Part shown: positions 54,310 to 64,000 of the stretch, in pieces
Numbering within the stretch: the stretch's first letter is position 1
How the letters are laid out: each line of letters starts with the position of its first letter
DNA from: Arctopsyche grandis
Lineage: Eukaryota > Arthropoda > Insecta > Trichoptera > Hydropsychidae
Reading direction: 5' to 3'
Assembly (NCBI RefSeq): GCF_051622035.1
Contig: NC_135366.1
Span: forward strand, 5,053,001-5,117,000
DNA length: 64,000 bases
The notes under the pieces: model-generated
Seen by the model: only the letters and a program-made list of their open reading frames with translations
What the model was told of the DNA's origin: nothing
Database searches by the model: none
Made by a program: the position numbers and the translations under genes

Positions 54310-57170
54310 CAGTGGCGGCTCGTCCTAATGGGCTGCCGGGCTGCAGCCCCTCCTATAAAATTCTAAGATATATGTTTAATAATACATTTAATATTTTATT
54401 TATTAATTATATTTTTTTTATTAGTTGGATGGACGAACTATTGGGGCCTTCGACAGAGTAAATATTACTTACAATATCACCCATATCCAAAAGGGTGATA
54501 TTGTAAGTAATATTGACCGTTTCGAAGACCCCACTAACTTGTATGGTGACAGATGAATTAAAATGTTGCTGTACTGGCTGTAAAGTTTTACAGCGCCGCC
54601 CTGAACGCCGCGCAGCCCGGAGTTTCGGAACGAGAAAGAGAAAGAGCTATTTGCAACTGCAGATAGCTCTTTCTCTTTCACTCACTCTGCCGTTTTGGGC
54701 TGGATAGTCGGCAGCCTTCGCCTGTTAAACAACATTCATCTGTCAGTTTGTTTAAGATTTCGCGCTTGATCTTACATTTGATTAGTTGAATCGCACGATC
54801 ACAGCTTTATTCGTTTTCTAATTTTTCATAATTTTTATTTAAATTATGGAGGATGAACGAATGAGACGACTGGCATGTTAATGCACGTGTTTATTATATG
54901 ACAGCTGAAGACAGAGTGAGTAGTAGCTCTCCGAACCCAGCCGAGTTGGTTCCCACTCGCAGGAAGGCAACCAAACTCGACCATGTCGTATAAGCGAGCC
55001 GCCACATCACTCCCCCCCCAGCATCAGCGATACCAAAATTACAAAGAAACAAATTTTACAAAAGAAAAAAATTATTGTTACACAAAGAGAAAAAAAATTA
55101 TTACGTGGGGAGAAAAAAATTGTTGACGTGGGTCATCCGCTGTGTACATAGGTGTACCGCCCTGAATGGTCGGTAGATTCGAGGGCGGTGACGTCGCGAG
55201 CAGGACGGTGGGTGGTCCGATGGTCGCGCCGATGCGATGCGATGCTGCGGCGGCGCCGCTCTTCCGAGGCTGATGTCGGTTGGTGGGGCGGCGGGGGCGG
55301 CAGGGGCATCGATGTGGTTGATGATACTCCGAGCTGGACTGTGAGTCGTTGTGGCTCGTGGAGGTGTTGTAGCGCTACCGCCCGTCTCGGCGTGACGACG
55401 CTCGTGGGGACGGACGGGGCCTTGATGATGATGATGATGATGGTGCTGAGGTGGTGTGTGATGAATCTTGTGGTGCTGGATGACCGTTCTATGTGTAGTG
55501 GATCGCGCATGACTCCACATCCAGCTGTCAAGATCGTCGTCTCATTCGCTCCCCTATTTTTTTAAGCACCTGTCATCGACGTTGTGGCTGGACGTCGGTA
55601 GGTAGGTAGGTAGGTAGCCGTGTCTGCTCGTTTATTGTCACCCGCGGGCCGCGGCGTGCTGTGTTGATGGCGATGGGGGCGCGGCGAGGCAGGGATGAGC
55701 GGCATGTTGAAATTGATCGAGGCTGCGTGACTCGATGTCGGGGGTCACCAGTATGGAGGATGAACGAATGAGACGACTGGCATGTTAATGCACGTGTTTA
55801 TTATATGACAGCTGAAGACAGAGTGAGTAGTAGCTCTCCGAACCCAGCCGAGTTGGTTCCCACTCGCAGGAAGGCAACCAAACTCGACCATGTCGTATAA
55901 GCGAGCCGCCACAAAATATATTAAGATTTTTTTTCTTTTAAAAATGGAAGAACAAAAGAATTCAGTAAAATATTTACAAAATTTGCACTTTTCGCGACTA
56001 GAACTTAACGAAAAAGTCGCTATAAAAGCATTAGGCTGCCCCACGCCCAATTTAATTATTTCACAGCCTGCAACCAGTAGATCTTTTAGTTACTCGCGAA
56101 AATTTAATGCAGACATTTATAAAACAGGAGTTATTGACTTAAAACATTTAAACGATAAAATTAAATAACACGAGGGAAGTGTCGAAAACTTAAAAAATGT
56201 GTGTAATCTCACAATTTTGGGATTAGCTAACATAAAAACCCATTTAAGCGAAGCTTGTCGGCGGGAAATAGATAAGCATAACGAAAACGTAAAAAAAAAT
56301 CGGGATGTTTTATTTAAAATTATTGATTAAATTTTGCGGTAAATTTGAAATGCCAATGAGGGGACACGATGAAACAGATAATTCAAAAAAATCCAGGAGT
56401 TTTTCGGGGGTTTCTAGAATATTCACAAAATTTCAACGATTCTTTAAAAAAACATTTTCAAACTTCTTCGGTTTTTAAAGGGACATCAAAAACTATTCAA
56501 AATGAACTTTTAGATTTTATTTTGAACGTGTGTAGGGAACAAATAAGTGCTGAAATAAAACAAAGCAACTTATCTAGCTGTTATGGCAGATGAAACAACC
56601 GATGTACATATATATGTACATTGTCAACAGGTTAATGTTTTTCGTTACGAATTAGGGGGTAAAGTTTTTGGGGTTTTTTTTAATCTGGAAAATAAGTGCG
56701 CATGCATTACTGAACAATTAAAACTAGTTTTAAACGATGACAAAGAAAAACTTATTGCTCAAACTTACGACGGTGCCGCTGTAATGAACGGAGAGAGGGG
56801 AAGTGTACAGAAAATTTTGAAACAAACTTATAAAAATGCACACTTCGTTCACTGTTATGCTCATCAACTTAATTTAGTTGTTGAGAAAGCCGGGTCGCGA
56901 AACCAGCAAGCGCGAATTTTTTTTAGCAATCTTACTGGAGTAGCAGCGTATTTTTCGAAATCTTCATCGCGTTTGGACGCACCCCTTTAATGGGTGGTGA
57001 ATTTTGCTAGTTTTTTTTTCAATAGTACTTAAATCCACATGTAAGTGGTCGTACGCTAAAAATTGTGCTCATTTTGTCCTGTTATGACATGATAGAACAA
57101 TTATGGTGACATTTTTTAGACATCTTTTCAGTGCAGCCCCGCCACTAAAAATTATCACGAGCCGCCACTG
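54310..57170 (+). mobile_element. hAT element, ZMYM1-like, copy 2
   Basis: Tips identical to copy 1 (CAGTGGCGGCTCGTCC ... CGAGCCGCCACTG). It keeps more of the catalytic region than copy 1 (ADETTDVHIYVHCQQ, TYDGAAVMNGERGS, FVHCYAHQLNLVVEKAG; 56583-56990), but lacks the CYPC finger segment. Frames are broken in several places (for example after 56168 and near 56590). It contains a TRIM element (54845-55913). No 8-bp duplication is seen: the left flank is ATATGCCC and the right AATGTGAC, which suggests a rearrangement after insertion. Confidence 0.9.
54845..55913 (-). mobile_element. TRIM-type LTR element, looks whole
   Basis: 1,069 bp with two 162-bp LTRs (54845-55006, 55752-55913) that appear identical, and an exact 4-bp duplication AAAT (54841-54844, 55914-55917). 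On the minus strand the interior begins ACTGGTGACCCCCGAC, a typical primer-site region, and ends with a purine-rich GGGGGGGGAGTGA tract. It has no gag or pol. A histidine-rich open frame in the interior follows a GATGAT simple repeat. The identical LTRs point to a recent insertion, made by enzymes of another element. Confidence 0.93.
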
Positions 57171-57589
57171 AATGTGACCCAATACAATGTATATGGGATC
57201 GGTCATTTTGCATTTTCAGAACGACACGTCGCACCAACCGAGTCGTTCGCAAGTCGAGCGGTGCGACCCAGCCCTAAATCATTAAATGGGGTGAATGCGC
57301 AACGACCGGAGAAATGCACTCCGCGCAATAACTTTCGCCAACTTTCCGACAAGCAATGAGCATCCCATCCTGCCCAAAGAATTGCTGCACTCCTACAAAG
57401 TGATTAACTTTTCAACAAGCAATCTCACAACTCGTGGGCCATTATTATATCGGAAGTTGGCGTCAATGGAAAGTAACGTTCGCACTTGGACACCTTCAGG
57501 TTGGTAGCCCGAGTGTCAGTCGCCCCGGCTGTCATGTGCCGGTGAGACGGGCGACAGCGGTAGCGAGTGACGATCTGAAGTGACAGGTG
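57171..57589 (+). promoter_or_regulatory. Upstream region of USP30-like gene
   Basis: Single-copy-looking sequence that becomes GC-rich towards the ATG (57500-57589). No TATA box at a sensible distance is obvious. It probably holds the promoter and 5' untranslated region. The hAT element ends only 420 bp before the ATG. Confidence 0.4.
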
Positions 57590-57863
57590 ATGATGGAGAG
57601 CGGCGAGCGAGTGCTGGTGGCCGCGGGGCTGGCCGCGGCCGTAGTCGTCGGCGCGTTCGTCCTGTGGAGGCCCGTGGGGGGGGCGCGCGCTCGCAGGGGC
57701 AGAGTCGCCGGCCTGCAGAATCTGGGACGCACTTGTTTCCTGAACACACTGCTGCAAGCGTTAGCCGCAAGCCCGCGCTTTTCCACATGGCTGAAGCAGC
57801 GCGCCACTCAAGGACCCACCCAAGCCACCACCATGACCACCACTCTATCCACAGTCATTGAAG
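57590..57863 (+). CDS. USP30: USP30-like deubiquitinase, exon 1
   Basis: First coding exon (ATG 57590 or 57593) of a ubiquitin-specific protease. Residues 8-26 (VLVAAGLAAAVVVGAFVLW) form a membrane anchor. A basic stretch follows (RPVGGARARRGR), as in USP30 of the outer mitochondrial membrane. The Cys box NLGRTCFLNTLLQAL contains the catalytic cysteine. USP30 removes ubiquitin from mitochondrial proteins and opposes PINK1/Parkin mitophagy; this role is carried over from the family. The exon ends GAAG then GTCACA in phase 1 and joins the exon at 63148 across a 5.3-kb intron. It is strikingly GC-rich compared with its surroundings. Confidence 0.85.
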
Positions 57864-58319
57864 GTCACAATCATAATATAACACATACATACAGGGCCGC
57901 CGAGAGGGGAGGGAGGGGGAGACCGGAGTAAAGTTCCAAGGCCTGGACTTCTCTAGGGACCCCGTGTCGAAAATCATACCTATTAATCATAACCTTTCTT
58001 ATTCAGTTATTTAAAAAAATAACAACCGACATATAGGTATTTTTCCGATATATTTTTCGCATATTAAAAATATATCTATAAGACATTTTTTTCAAATTTT
58101 TTATAGGGACTGGATTTATTTTTCTCAGGGCTCGGGATTCCTCTCGGCGGCCTGCATACATACATATATACAAATCTTGATGATATATTTTATTGTATTT
58201 TTTTACATAATTTATCAAACTATACTCTTATCAATTGACATATCATTAATTGCACTAACTTTAATATATAGTCATTGAAGTATAATGTATAGAATAGTCA
58301 TTCCTAACAAAAGTATCGC

Positions 58320-58760
58320 TTAAAAGCGAGCCATCGAAGAGAGAGACGGAAAGTCAGAAGAGAGACAAAAGAGTGAGGAAAAAAAATTCGTCCCTTACAA
58401 CAACTGGACAAAACAGCTGACATCTCCGGGCACACGGATTTTTTGTGGCAACATTTTTAGGGGCTGAGAGCAATTCTTTGCATACTACTTCAATGTAGTT
58501 AAAGTAATAATAACTGTTTTTCAATGAGTGAGGCTGGTCCGAACATCTAGCACGTGCACATACAGATGTTCGGACTTTGTCGAACTAATACTACCACACA
58601 ATTTCACTAGTAGAGCCTATTTCAAAGAGATCCTACTACAACTGAGGAAAACAGCCGAAATCTCCGTCTGCACGGAGTTTTAGTAGCAACATTTTTGGAA
58701 GCTGAAGGCGCTTCTACCCATTCTACTTCAATGTATATAGTACATACCGTGATGTTTCTT
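58320..58760. repeat. Two-copy degenerate repeat in USP30 intron 1
   Basis: Two related blocks (about 58400-58500 and 58625-58735) share CTACAACTG..AAAACAGC, AGCAACATTTTT, GGAGCTGA-like and TACTTCAATGTA phrases. Origin unknown, with no coding sequence. Confidence 0.6.
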
Positions 58761-58944
58761 ACATAGAATATTTTTTTGCAAAACTATACTAAATACTGCG
58801 TTTTACCCATAGATATATAATACATAGATCCGCCCTCACGGTTTATACTGGTCTCCCTTTTGGCGCATGCACACTTTTCTCTCAGTAGGTTAGTAGCTTC
58901 TAAGTAGGAAAGGTCGATTGCGGAGATCTTGTTGATAGATATGC

Positions 58945-59116
58945 GGAGATCTTTTCATCTTTTCGTCACTAACTGAGGGGTGCGGGGAATTTAACTAGCG
59001 GGGGAAGTGAAAAAAACGCCAACCGCTGCGTCGTAGGGAAAAAAACCTTTTTTTCCCCAACTTCCCCCCGCTAGTTAAACCCCCCGCACCCCTCAGTTAG
59101 TGGCGACAAGATCTCC
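58945..59116. mobile_element. Long-armed hairpin MITE in USP30 intron 1
   Basis: 172 bp with arms of about 60 bp: GGAGATCTT at the left, then CACTAACTGAGGGGTGCGGGG and AACTAGCGGGGGAAG, mirrored at the right by CTTCCCCCCGCTAGTT, CCCGCACCCCTCAGTTAGTG and AAGATCTCC. The loop of about 45 bp is poly-A/T rich. No clear target duplication. Strong fold-back potential in an RNA of the intron. Confidence 0.85.
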
Positions 59117-59746
59117 AACGAAATTTGTATGTAATGCCATATCTAGGTTATTCTAGATCTATGGTTTTACCCTACCACATGTCACAATAAACCATTCAAA
59201 GAAAATTTACAAAAAGAGAATGTATAGCAGTTGTAAATCATCCACTGTTACATATGTACCAGAAAAAAATACATTAATTCCTTTCGCAGGAAAATGAATC
59301 ATAATCTATTGGAAGAAGATTCGTGACATATGTTTTGAAATTGCACCATCTGTTCCGATCTTTGATGATCTCAATTGCATTGTTAGGAGTTGAGATGTGG
59401 ATGTTAAAAAAAGAGAGAGACATGTTAGATGCCTTTGTTAGATACGTTTTCCCAACTTTTTCGGTGTACTTCGTCGTCGAGTTTGTATATATACAAAACA
59501 CATATACGAAAATGTTATACATAGAGAAATAATTATTTTACGAGATAAACATTAAATATTTCAAAGGTGTGTTAATAGCTTAAAAATCAATGAATGTTCA
59601 CAATAATGTCTCGTATTTTGAAGATATTACATACTACATGTATACAAAAACCATTTTTGTGTACAATATACAAACTCCTGTTTAAGCAGACGAAAAGTTG
59701 AGAAAACGAGTTTCGAGATATTGCGAGTTTTTTTTATTTAATAATT

Positions 59747-60480
59747 TTGGACCATTGTGGCATTACAGGAAGAACCTAATGCGCCACAATGGCCTACATT
59801 TGAAAAATATATAAAAACAAGTAAACTGTAAATAAAGGAAAAAAGCAAAAGCAGAAAACATGGTAGAATAAAATAATAAAAAAAAAAGTAACAAAAGGAA
59901 AATAATACATCATTCAGAGAGAAAAAAAAATAACAAAAGTGTAAAAATTAAAAATAAAATCCATAAATCCCATTCTTTGTTTACACTGAACAAAATTAAA
60001 ATAGTATATAAAAATGTACAAAGGAGAAAGAAAAAGTAAAATAAAATAAAACAAAATATGAATAAAAAATAAAATCACAGCGAGGCCCAAATGGAAGAGA
60101 GTAGATTAAGATTCCACTCATTCATCACATTCAAATTAAGAATGTAATGATGAGCGCAGGTTACCAGATAAATATGTTAAGATAATATCCGATAATCTAC
60201 GCTCCCCAAGGTGGAAAATATCACATTCAGGGACAGCAGCAACGATTTCATTGAGAAGTCGAATAGCTCTTGGAATAGGAGCCATTCGAAAAAGAAGTGT
60301 GCGAGCAGCAGGTACAACCATCAAATGATGATGTCTACCACGCACATAATTATTAGGGACATAAAGTCCTAACTGTTCCAGCAACAACGGGCATTACGTA
60401 TTACCACGCAATAGCTGGAGAACGAAACGAATTAACGAGAAGTTTCTCCGAAGTTCAAGGGAATTATACCCAAGCATGCC
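59747..60480 (-). mobile_element. LINE 3' end (Jockey/R1-like ORF2 C terminus)
   Basis: The minus strand encodes LGLYVPNNYVRGRHHHLMV, then PAARTLLFRMAPIPRAIRLLNE and CDIFHLGERRLSDIILTYL (60387-60136), a pattern typical of the C terminus of Jockey/R1-type LINE ORF2 proteins. After an A-rich 3' UTR it ends with the hairpin CCATTGTGGCGCATTAGG ... CCTGTAATGCCACAATGG and an A-rich tail at 59747. Heavily 5'-truncated. A frame break or stop precedes 60387. Confidence 0.8.
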
Positions 60481-60735
60481 CAATGATTTTGAGTTGATAG
60501 AATGGAGCGCACCGCTTTAAAATGTGATGCTAGAAATGGATGTTGAACATTCCATGGACCGCAAGACGTACGAACGTCTCCATCCTCAAAGAACTGGCAG
60601 TTTCAGAGAGACTCTACTTGTAGAAGAATTATTCTGTCCTACTTTGGCCATATTGCCAGGAAGAATGTGGAGAATCTCAAGAAGTTGGTAGTTATCGGAA
60701 TACTAGAGAGAGGACGGTCTTCTACAGGATGGTCA
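60480..60735 (+). mobile_element. RTE-like LINE ORF2 3' scrap
   Basis: The plus strand reads, in shifting frames, RTSPSSKNW, IILSYFGHIARKNVENLKKLVV and GRSSTGWSDR. This is the final part of RTE-like ORF2 (compare ILSYFGHIARK and RSPTRWSDQ types). Probably the same LINE group as 53400-54309 and the satellite at 61258-63055. Confidence 0.7.
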
Positions 60736-60739
60736 GATC

Positions 60740-60858
60740 GTGTGGTGTGGTTTAATGCATGCTATTTAATGTGACGGCCGGGAAGGTAAAGTAAAATGGT
60801 AGCCACCAACGTGGTCCCAAATCACGGGATGGCGACCCAAAATCTACCATACGCTACA
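60740..60858 (-). repeat. Diverged TRIM-family LTR remnant
   Basis: GTGGTCCCAAATCACGGGA, a TGGCGACC block and CTACCATACGCTACA line up with GTTGGTCCCAACTCGCAGGA, AGGTGACC and CGACCATGTC..GCCACA of the TRIM LTRs, and TTTAATGCATGCTATTTAATG with their left part. The left border is uncertain. It appears to represent an older subfamily. Confidence 0.5.
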
Positions 60859-61257
60859 ATATAATATCAACAGATATACAGTGTTGTCTAAATTAAAATT
60901 AACACATTTTCAAGGTGAAAGATAATAAACATTTCAATTGAACCTTAATTGATTCATTATTCATTGGGCTTGCTTCTTCGTATTCGTATGTTTTAAGCGT
61001 TCATGGAAAATTTACATTTGTACATACATACTATACTTTATATTGAACTTCTGTTAGGTAATTCAACGTCGCTTTCCTGTTGTCTGACTTCCACACAGTT
61101 TACACTGACTCGACTACCATTTGCCCAGTGGCAGCCCTGACCTAGTCACTCCATCTTGTTCAAGATGTTTCTCTTTCTATGCTTCCCAAAAAGACCAATC
61201 TTTCCAGGCTGTTCTGGTTTCGCTTCGCGATTTGCTCCACAGGACTAGAGGATGCAC

Positions 61258-63055
61258 CTAAGATGAATCGCCAACCCTCGGCTCTTGCAAGATGGAGACA
61301 TTGGTTCTGAAAGTATTCTCTGCCTCTGTCGAGCTTGCACCGTCCATGTTTTCACTGTGTATAGAAATACGGGGAAGATCAAAGCTCAAACTAAACGCAT
61401 TTTTGTAGACGTGGTGATGCCCTGGTCTTTCCAAATTCGACGTTGAGCTTTTCACCATGTCGATCCGCCTTTTTATTACAATCTCACATCCTCTGTCGGC
61501 TATCATTCACCTAAGATGAATGATAGCCTATCGCCAACCGTCAGCTCTTGCAAGATGGACATATTGGTTCTTCTCGCTGTCCATGAGATTCCAAGCATCC
61601 CTCTCCAGCACCACATCTCAAAAGTATTCTCTGCCTCTGTCGAGCTTGCACCGTCCATGTTTTCACTGTGTATAGAAATACGGGGAAGATCAAAGCTCAA
61701 ACTAGACCCATTTTCGTAGACGTGGTGATGCCCTGGTCATTCCAAATTCGAGATTGAGCTTTTCACCATGTCGATCCGCCTTTTTATTACAATCTCACAT
61801 CCTCTGTCGGCTATCATTCACCTAAGATGAATGATAGCCTATCGCCAACCGTCAGCTCTTGCAAGATGGAGACATTGGTTCTTCTCGCTGTCCATGAGAT
61901 TCCAAGCATCCCTCTCCAGCACCACATCTCAAAAGTATTCTCTGCCTCTGTCGAGCTTGCACCGTCCATGTTTTCACTGTGTATAGAAATACGGGGAAGA
62001 TCAAAGCTCAAACTAAACGCATTTTTGTAGACGTGGTGATGCCCTGGTCTTTCCAAATTCGACGTTGAGCTTTTCACCATGTCGATCCGCCTTTTTATTA
62101 CAATCTCACATCCTCTGTCGGCTATCATTCACCTAAGATGAATGATAGCCTATCGCCAACCGTCAGCTCTTGCAAGATGGACATATTGGTTCTTCTCGCT
62201 GTCCATGAGATTCCAAGCATCCCTCTCCAGCACCACATCTCAAAAGTATTCTCTGCCTCTGTCGAGCTTGCACCGTCCATGTTTTCACTGTGTATAGAAA
62301 TACGGGGAAGATCAAAGCTCAAACTAGACCCATTTTCGTAGACGTGGTGATGCCCTGGTCATTCCAAATTCGAGATTGAGCTTTTCACCATGTCGATCCG
62401 CCTTTTTATTACAATCTCACATCCTCTGTCGGCTATCATTCACCTAAGATGAATGATAGCCTATCGCCAACCGTCAGCTCTTGCAAGATGGAGACATTGG
62501 TTCTTCTCGCTGTCCATGAGATTCCAAGCATCCCTCTCCAGCACCACATCTCAAAAGTATTCTCTGCCTCTGTCGAGCTTGCACCGTCCATGTTTTCACT
62601 GTGTATAGAAATACGGGGAAGATCAAAGCTCAAACTAAACGCATTTTTGTAGACGTGGTGATGCCCTGGTCTTTCCAAATTCGACGTTGAGCTTTTCACC
62701 ATGTCGATCCGCCTTTTTATTACAATCTCACATCCTCTGTCGGCTATCATTCACCTAAGATGAATGATAGCCTATCGCCAACCGTCAGCTCTTGCAAGAT
62801 GGACATATTGGTTCTTCTCGCTGTCCATGAGATTCCAAGCATCCCTCTCCAGCACCACATCTCAAAAGTATTCTCTGCCTCTGTCGAGCTTGCACCGTCC
62901 ATGTTTTCACTCTGTATAGAAATACGGGGAAGATCAAAGCTCAAACTAAACGCATTTTTGTAGACGTGGTGATGCCCTGGTCTTTCCAAATTCGAGATTG
63001 AGCTTTTCACCATGTCGATCCGCCTTTTTATTACAATCTCACATCCTCTGTCATA
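61258..63055 (-). repeat. 311-bp satellite with 622-bp higher-order unit
   Basis: Five full 311-bp units (starting near 61511, 61822, 62133, 62444, 62755) plus a shortened one at 61258. Units alternate between two types: A with GATGGACATATTGG and ACTAGACCCATTTTCG, B with GATGGAGACATTGG and ACTAAACGCATTTTTG. So the true period is 622 bp. The last unit mixes A and B marks. On the minus strand each unit encodes FEMWCWRGMLGISWTARRT and SILQELTVGDRLS, a piece of RTE-like LINE ORF2. The satellite was therefore born from a LINE. The junction holds a short palindrome, CATTCACCTAAGATGAATG. Confidence 0.92.
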
Positions 63056-63147
63056 TGATAACATTTATCCGGGATAAATTAACTCGGGTATAACTTCAAT
63101 ATGTATACTTAGATAATTTTAATGTTTTTTTTTAAATATATTTCTAG

Positions 63148-63323
63148 TCGTTAACGGAAGTCACGAGAACGCAAGAGGAGCCGGTCCAGTATGTCCGCTA
63201 GGAGTTTTACGCTGTCTAGGAGCTCTCGGTTGGGTTGTACCCGAAGATCAACACGACGCCCACGAATTGTTACACGTCTTATTTTCCTGCATTGATGAAG
63301 AAAATCAAGCCGCTTCTAAACGA
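63148..63323 (+). CDS. USP30: USP30-like deubiquitinase, exon 2
   Basis: Follows a TATTTCTAG acceptor. Its two leading bases complete the codon begun at 57863, so the phase fits exactly. It reads VVNGSHENARGAGPVCPLG, then LGALGWVVPEDQHDAHELLHVLF and SCIDEENQAASKR. The DQHDAHELLH block is the conserved QQDAHE box of ubiquitin-specific proteases, and the order after the Cys box matches USP30. The likely donor is CGA then GTAATG at 63324. The His box and the rest lie beyond the right edge. No stop or frame change in what is visible. Confidence 0.85.
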
Positions 63324-63415
63324 GTAATGAATCATTTTTTATAACAAACAATATATCCGGGGGGTGTTTTAATTTTATTTATTTTTATTTAAAGTTCCGA
63401 ATAAAAGAGGTTTGT

Positions 63416-63941
63416 TTAACCCTTTGCCCGCGGCAATAAATGTAGCGAACAAGCCCTGTAGGCGGCGACACCTTTTTCGCGAATTTGGCAATCGAGTTTT
63501 CGACCTTAAATACAGATTTTAATATTTACTCAAGTAACCAGATATGTTAATAAACACATAAAGTTTTATTTTAAACAATAAAATACATAATATATCTCGT
63601 AGTTTTGGCTTAATTGTCATATAATCGTTCTTCATACAATTGAGACGTATCGTCGCCATTGTTCAACAGACGTGACGTCACATAAACGAGGTTTCATTAT
63701 GGTTCCACAAAAAACTAATTTTGACTAGTATATGTATAGTATATGCATTTTAAGCAAATTGAATAGATGGCATTCAACTCTCAGTAATATATTCAACCAA
63801 TTTTGAGCCTTAAAACAGTTGAAATAGGCGCATATAAGGCTCAAAATCTCGTGCAAAGTTCAGAAATTCTATGGAAGACAGCCGCGCTACAGACTTGTCG
63901 CGCAAAGCTTCCATAGAAGACAGCCACTGGCAAACGGATAA
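63416..63941. mobile_element. Possible piggyBac-type MITE in USP30 intron 2
   Basis: Starts TTAACCCTTTGCCCGCGGC, a layout typical of piggyBac tips next to a TTAA target. The right side has GCCACTGGCAAACGGATAA, which matches the complement of the left at 14 of 19 positions, with TTAA decayed to ATAA. No coding sequence is seen. A tandem GGAAGACAGCC / GAAGACAGCC phrase lies near its right end. Confidence 0.35.
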
Positions 63942-64000
63942 CACTGAATCCTTATATTATATTTAAAAATATACACTTTTAACTATCGCTAATATATTCG

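Noticed and set aside
55101-55565. Long histidine-, arginine- and proline-rich open frames on both strands
   Set aside because: They lie in the interior of the TRIM element, depend on a GATGAT simple repeat and GC-rich composition, overlap in several frames, and match no family.
61258-63064. Repeated open frames of about 67 and 104 residues
   Set aside because: They recur once per satellite unit on both strands; the only recognisable protein trace is a LINE ORF2 fragment.

Overview
The window looks like AT-rich insect nuclear DNA. The evidence is a cluster of ZAD plus C2H2 zinc-finger genes (a family known almost only from arthropods), short spliced introns with GT/AG ends, tRNA-headed SINEs, and insect-type mobile DNA (piggyBac, PIF/Harbinger, hAT, mariner/Tigger, MULE, gypsy and RTE-like LINEs). 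I cannot place it to order or species. Most of the 64 kb is transposon sequence; host genes occupy perhaps a fifth.

Layout. 1-1750: scrambled PIF/Harbinger remnants with a MADF/BESS partner gene. 2073-9950: a broken gypsy-type LTR element holding a complete-ended hAT element (3025-6106, exact 8-bp target duplication), a short hairpin MITE and a 59-bp LINE tail. 10751-14650: a Harbinger fragment, a non-autonomous LTR element full of tandem repeats, and a MULE-type MITE. 14680-17570: a piggyBac transposase pseudogene split by a SINE and by a MULE MITE. 18300-23187: two head-to-tail ZAD zinc-finger genes on the plus strand, the first dead and the second open, with a three-level nest of mobile elements between them. 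23280-29270: LINE, SINE, solo LTR, mariner, hAT and gypsy remains. 29708-52308: four ZAD zinc-finger genes on the minus strand (open, dead, open, open) separated by transposons, including a complete-looking 5,969-bp MULE at 42535-48503. 53400-57170: the 5' part of an RTE-like LINE, cut by a hAT element that carries a young TRIM-type LTR element. 57590 to the right edge: the first two coding exons of a USP30-like mitochondrial deubiquitinase, whose first intron is filled with repeats including a 622-bp higher-order satellite.

How the parts relate. The six zinc-finger genes share a three-exon design: a 36-38 codon exon with the first half of the ZAD, a second exon with the rest of the ZAD and an acidic linker, and one large finger exon. 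All exon junctions are phase 0. They arose by tandem duplication. The gene at 49939-52308 contains an extra in-frame exon made of the head of one finger exon joined to the tail of one ZAD exon, which marks it as a fusion of two former neighbours.

The most interesting mobile system is the MULE group. The element at 42535-48503 has an exact 9-bp target duplication, inverted ends built from iterated short motifs, and an open 487-residue FLYWCH plus MULE transposase with all expected catalytic residues. At least three further non-autonomous families in the window (13738-14101, 16004-16810, 20666-21447 and 21028-21222) share GG...CC tips and 9-10-bp duplications, and carry their own motif-rich ends. 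This resembles a Foldback/NOF-like dynasty. A second pattern worth attention is a hairpin at the 3' ends of SINE and LINE copies whose stem covaries between copies while its loop is kept.
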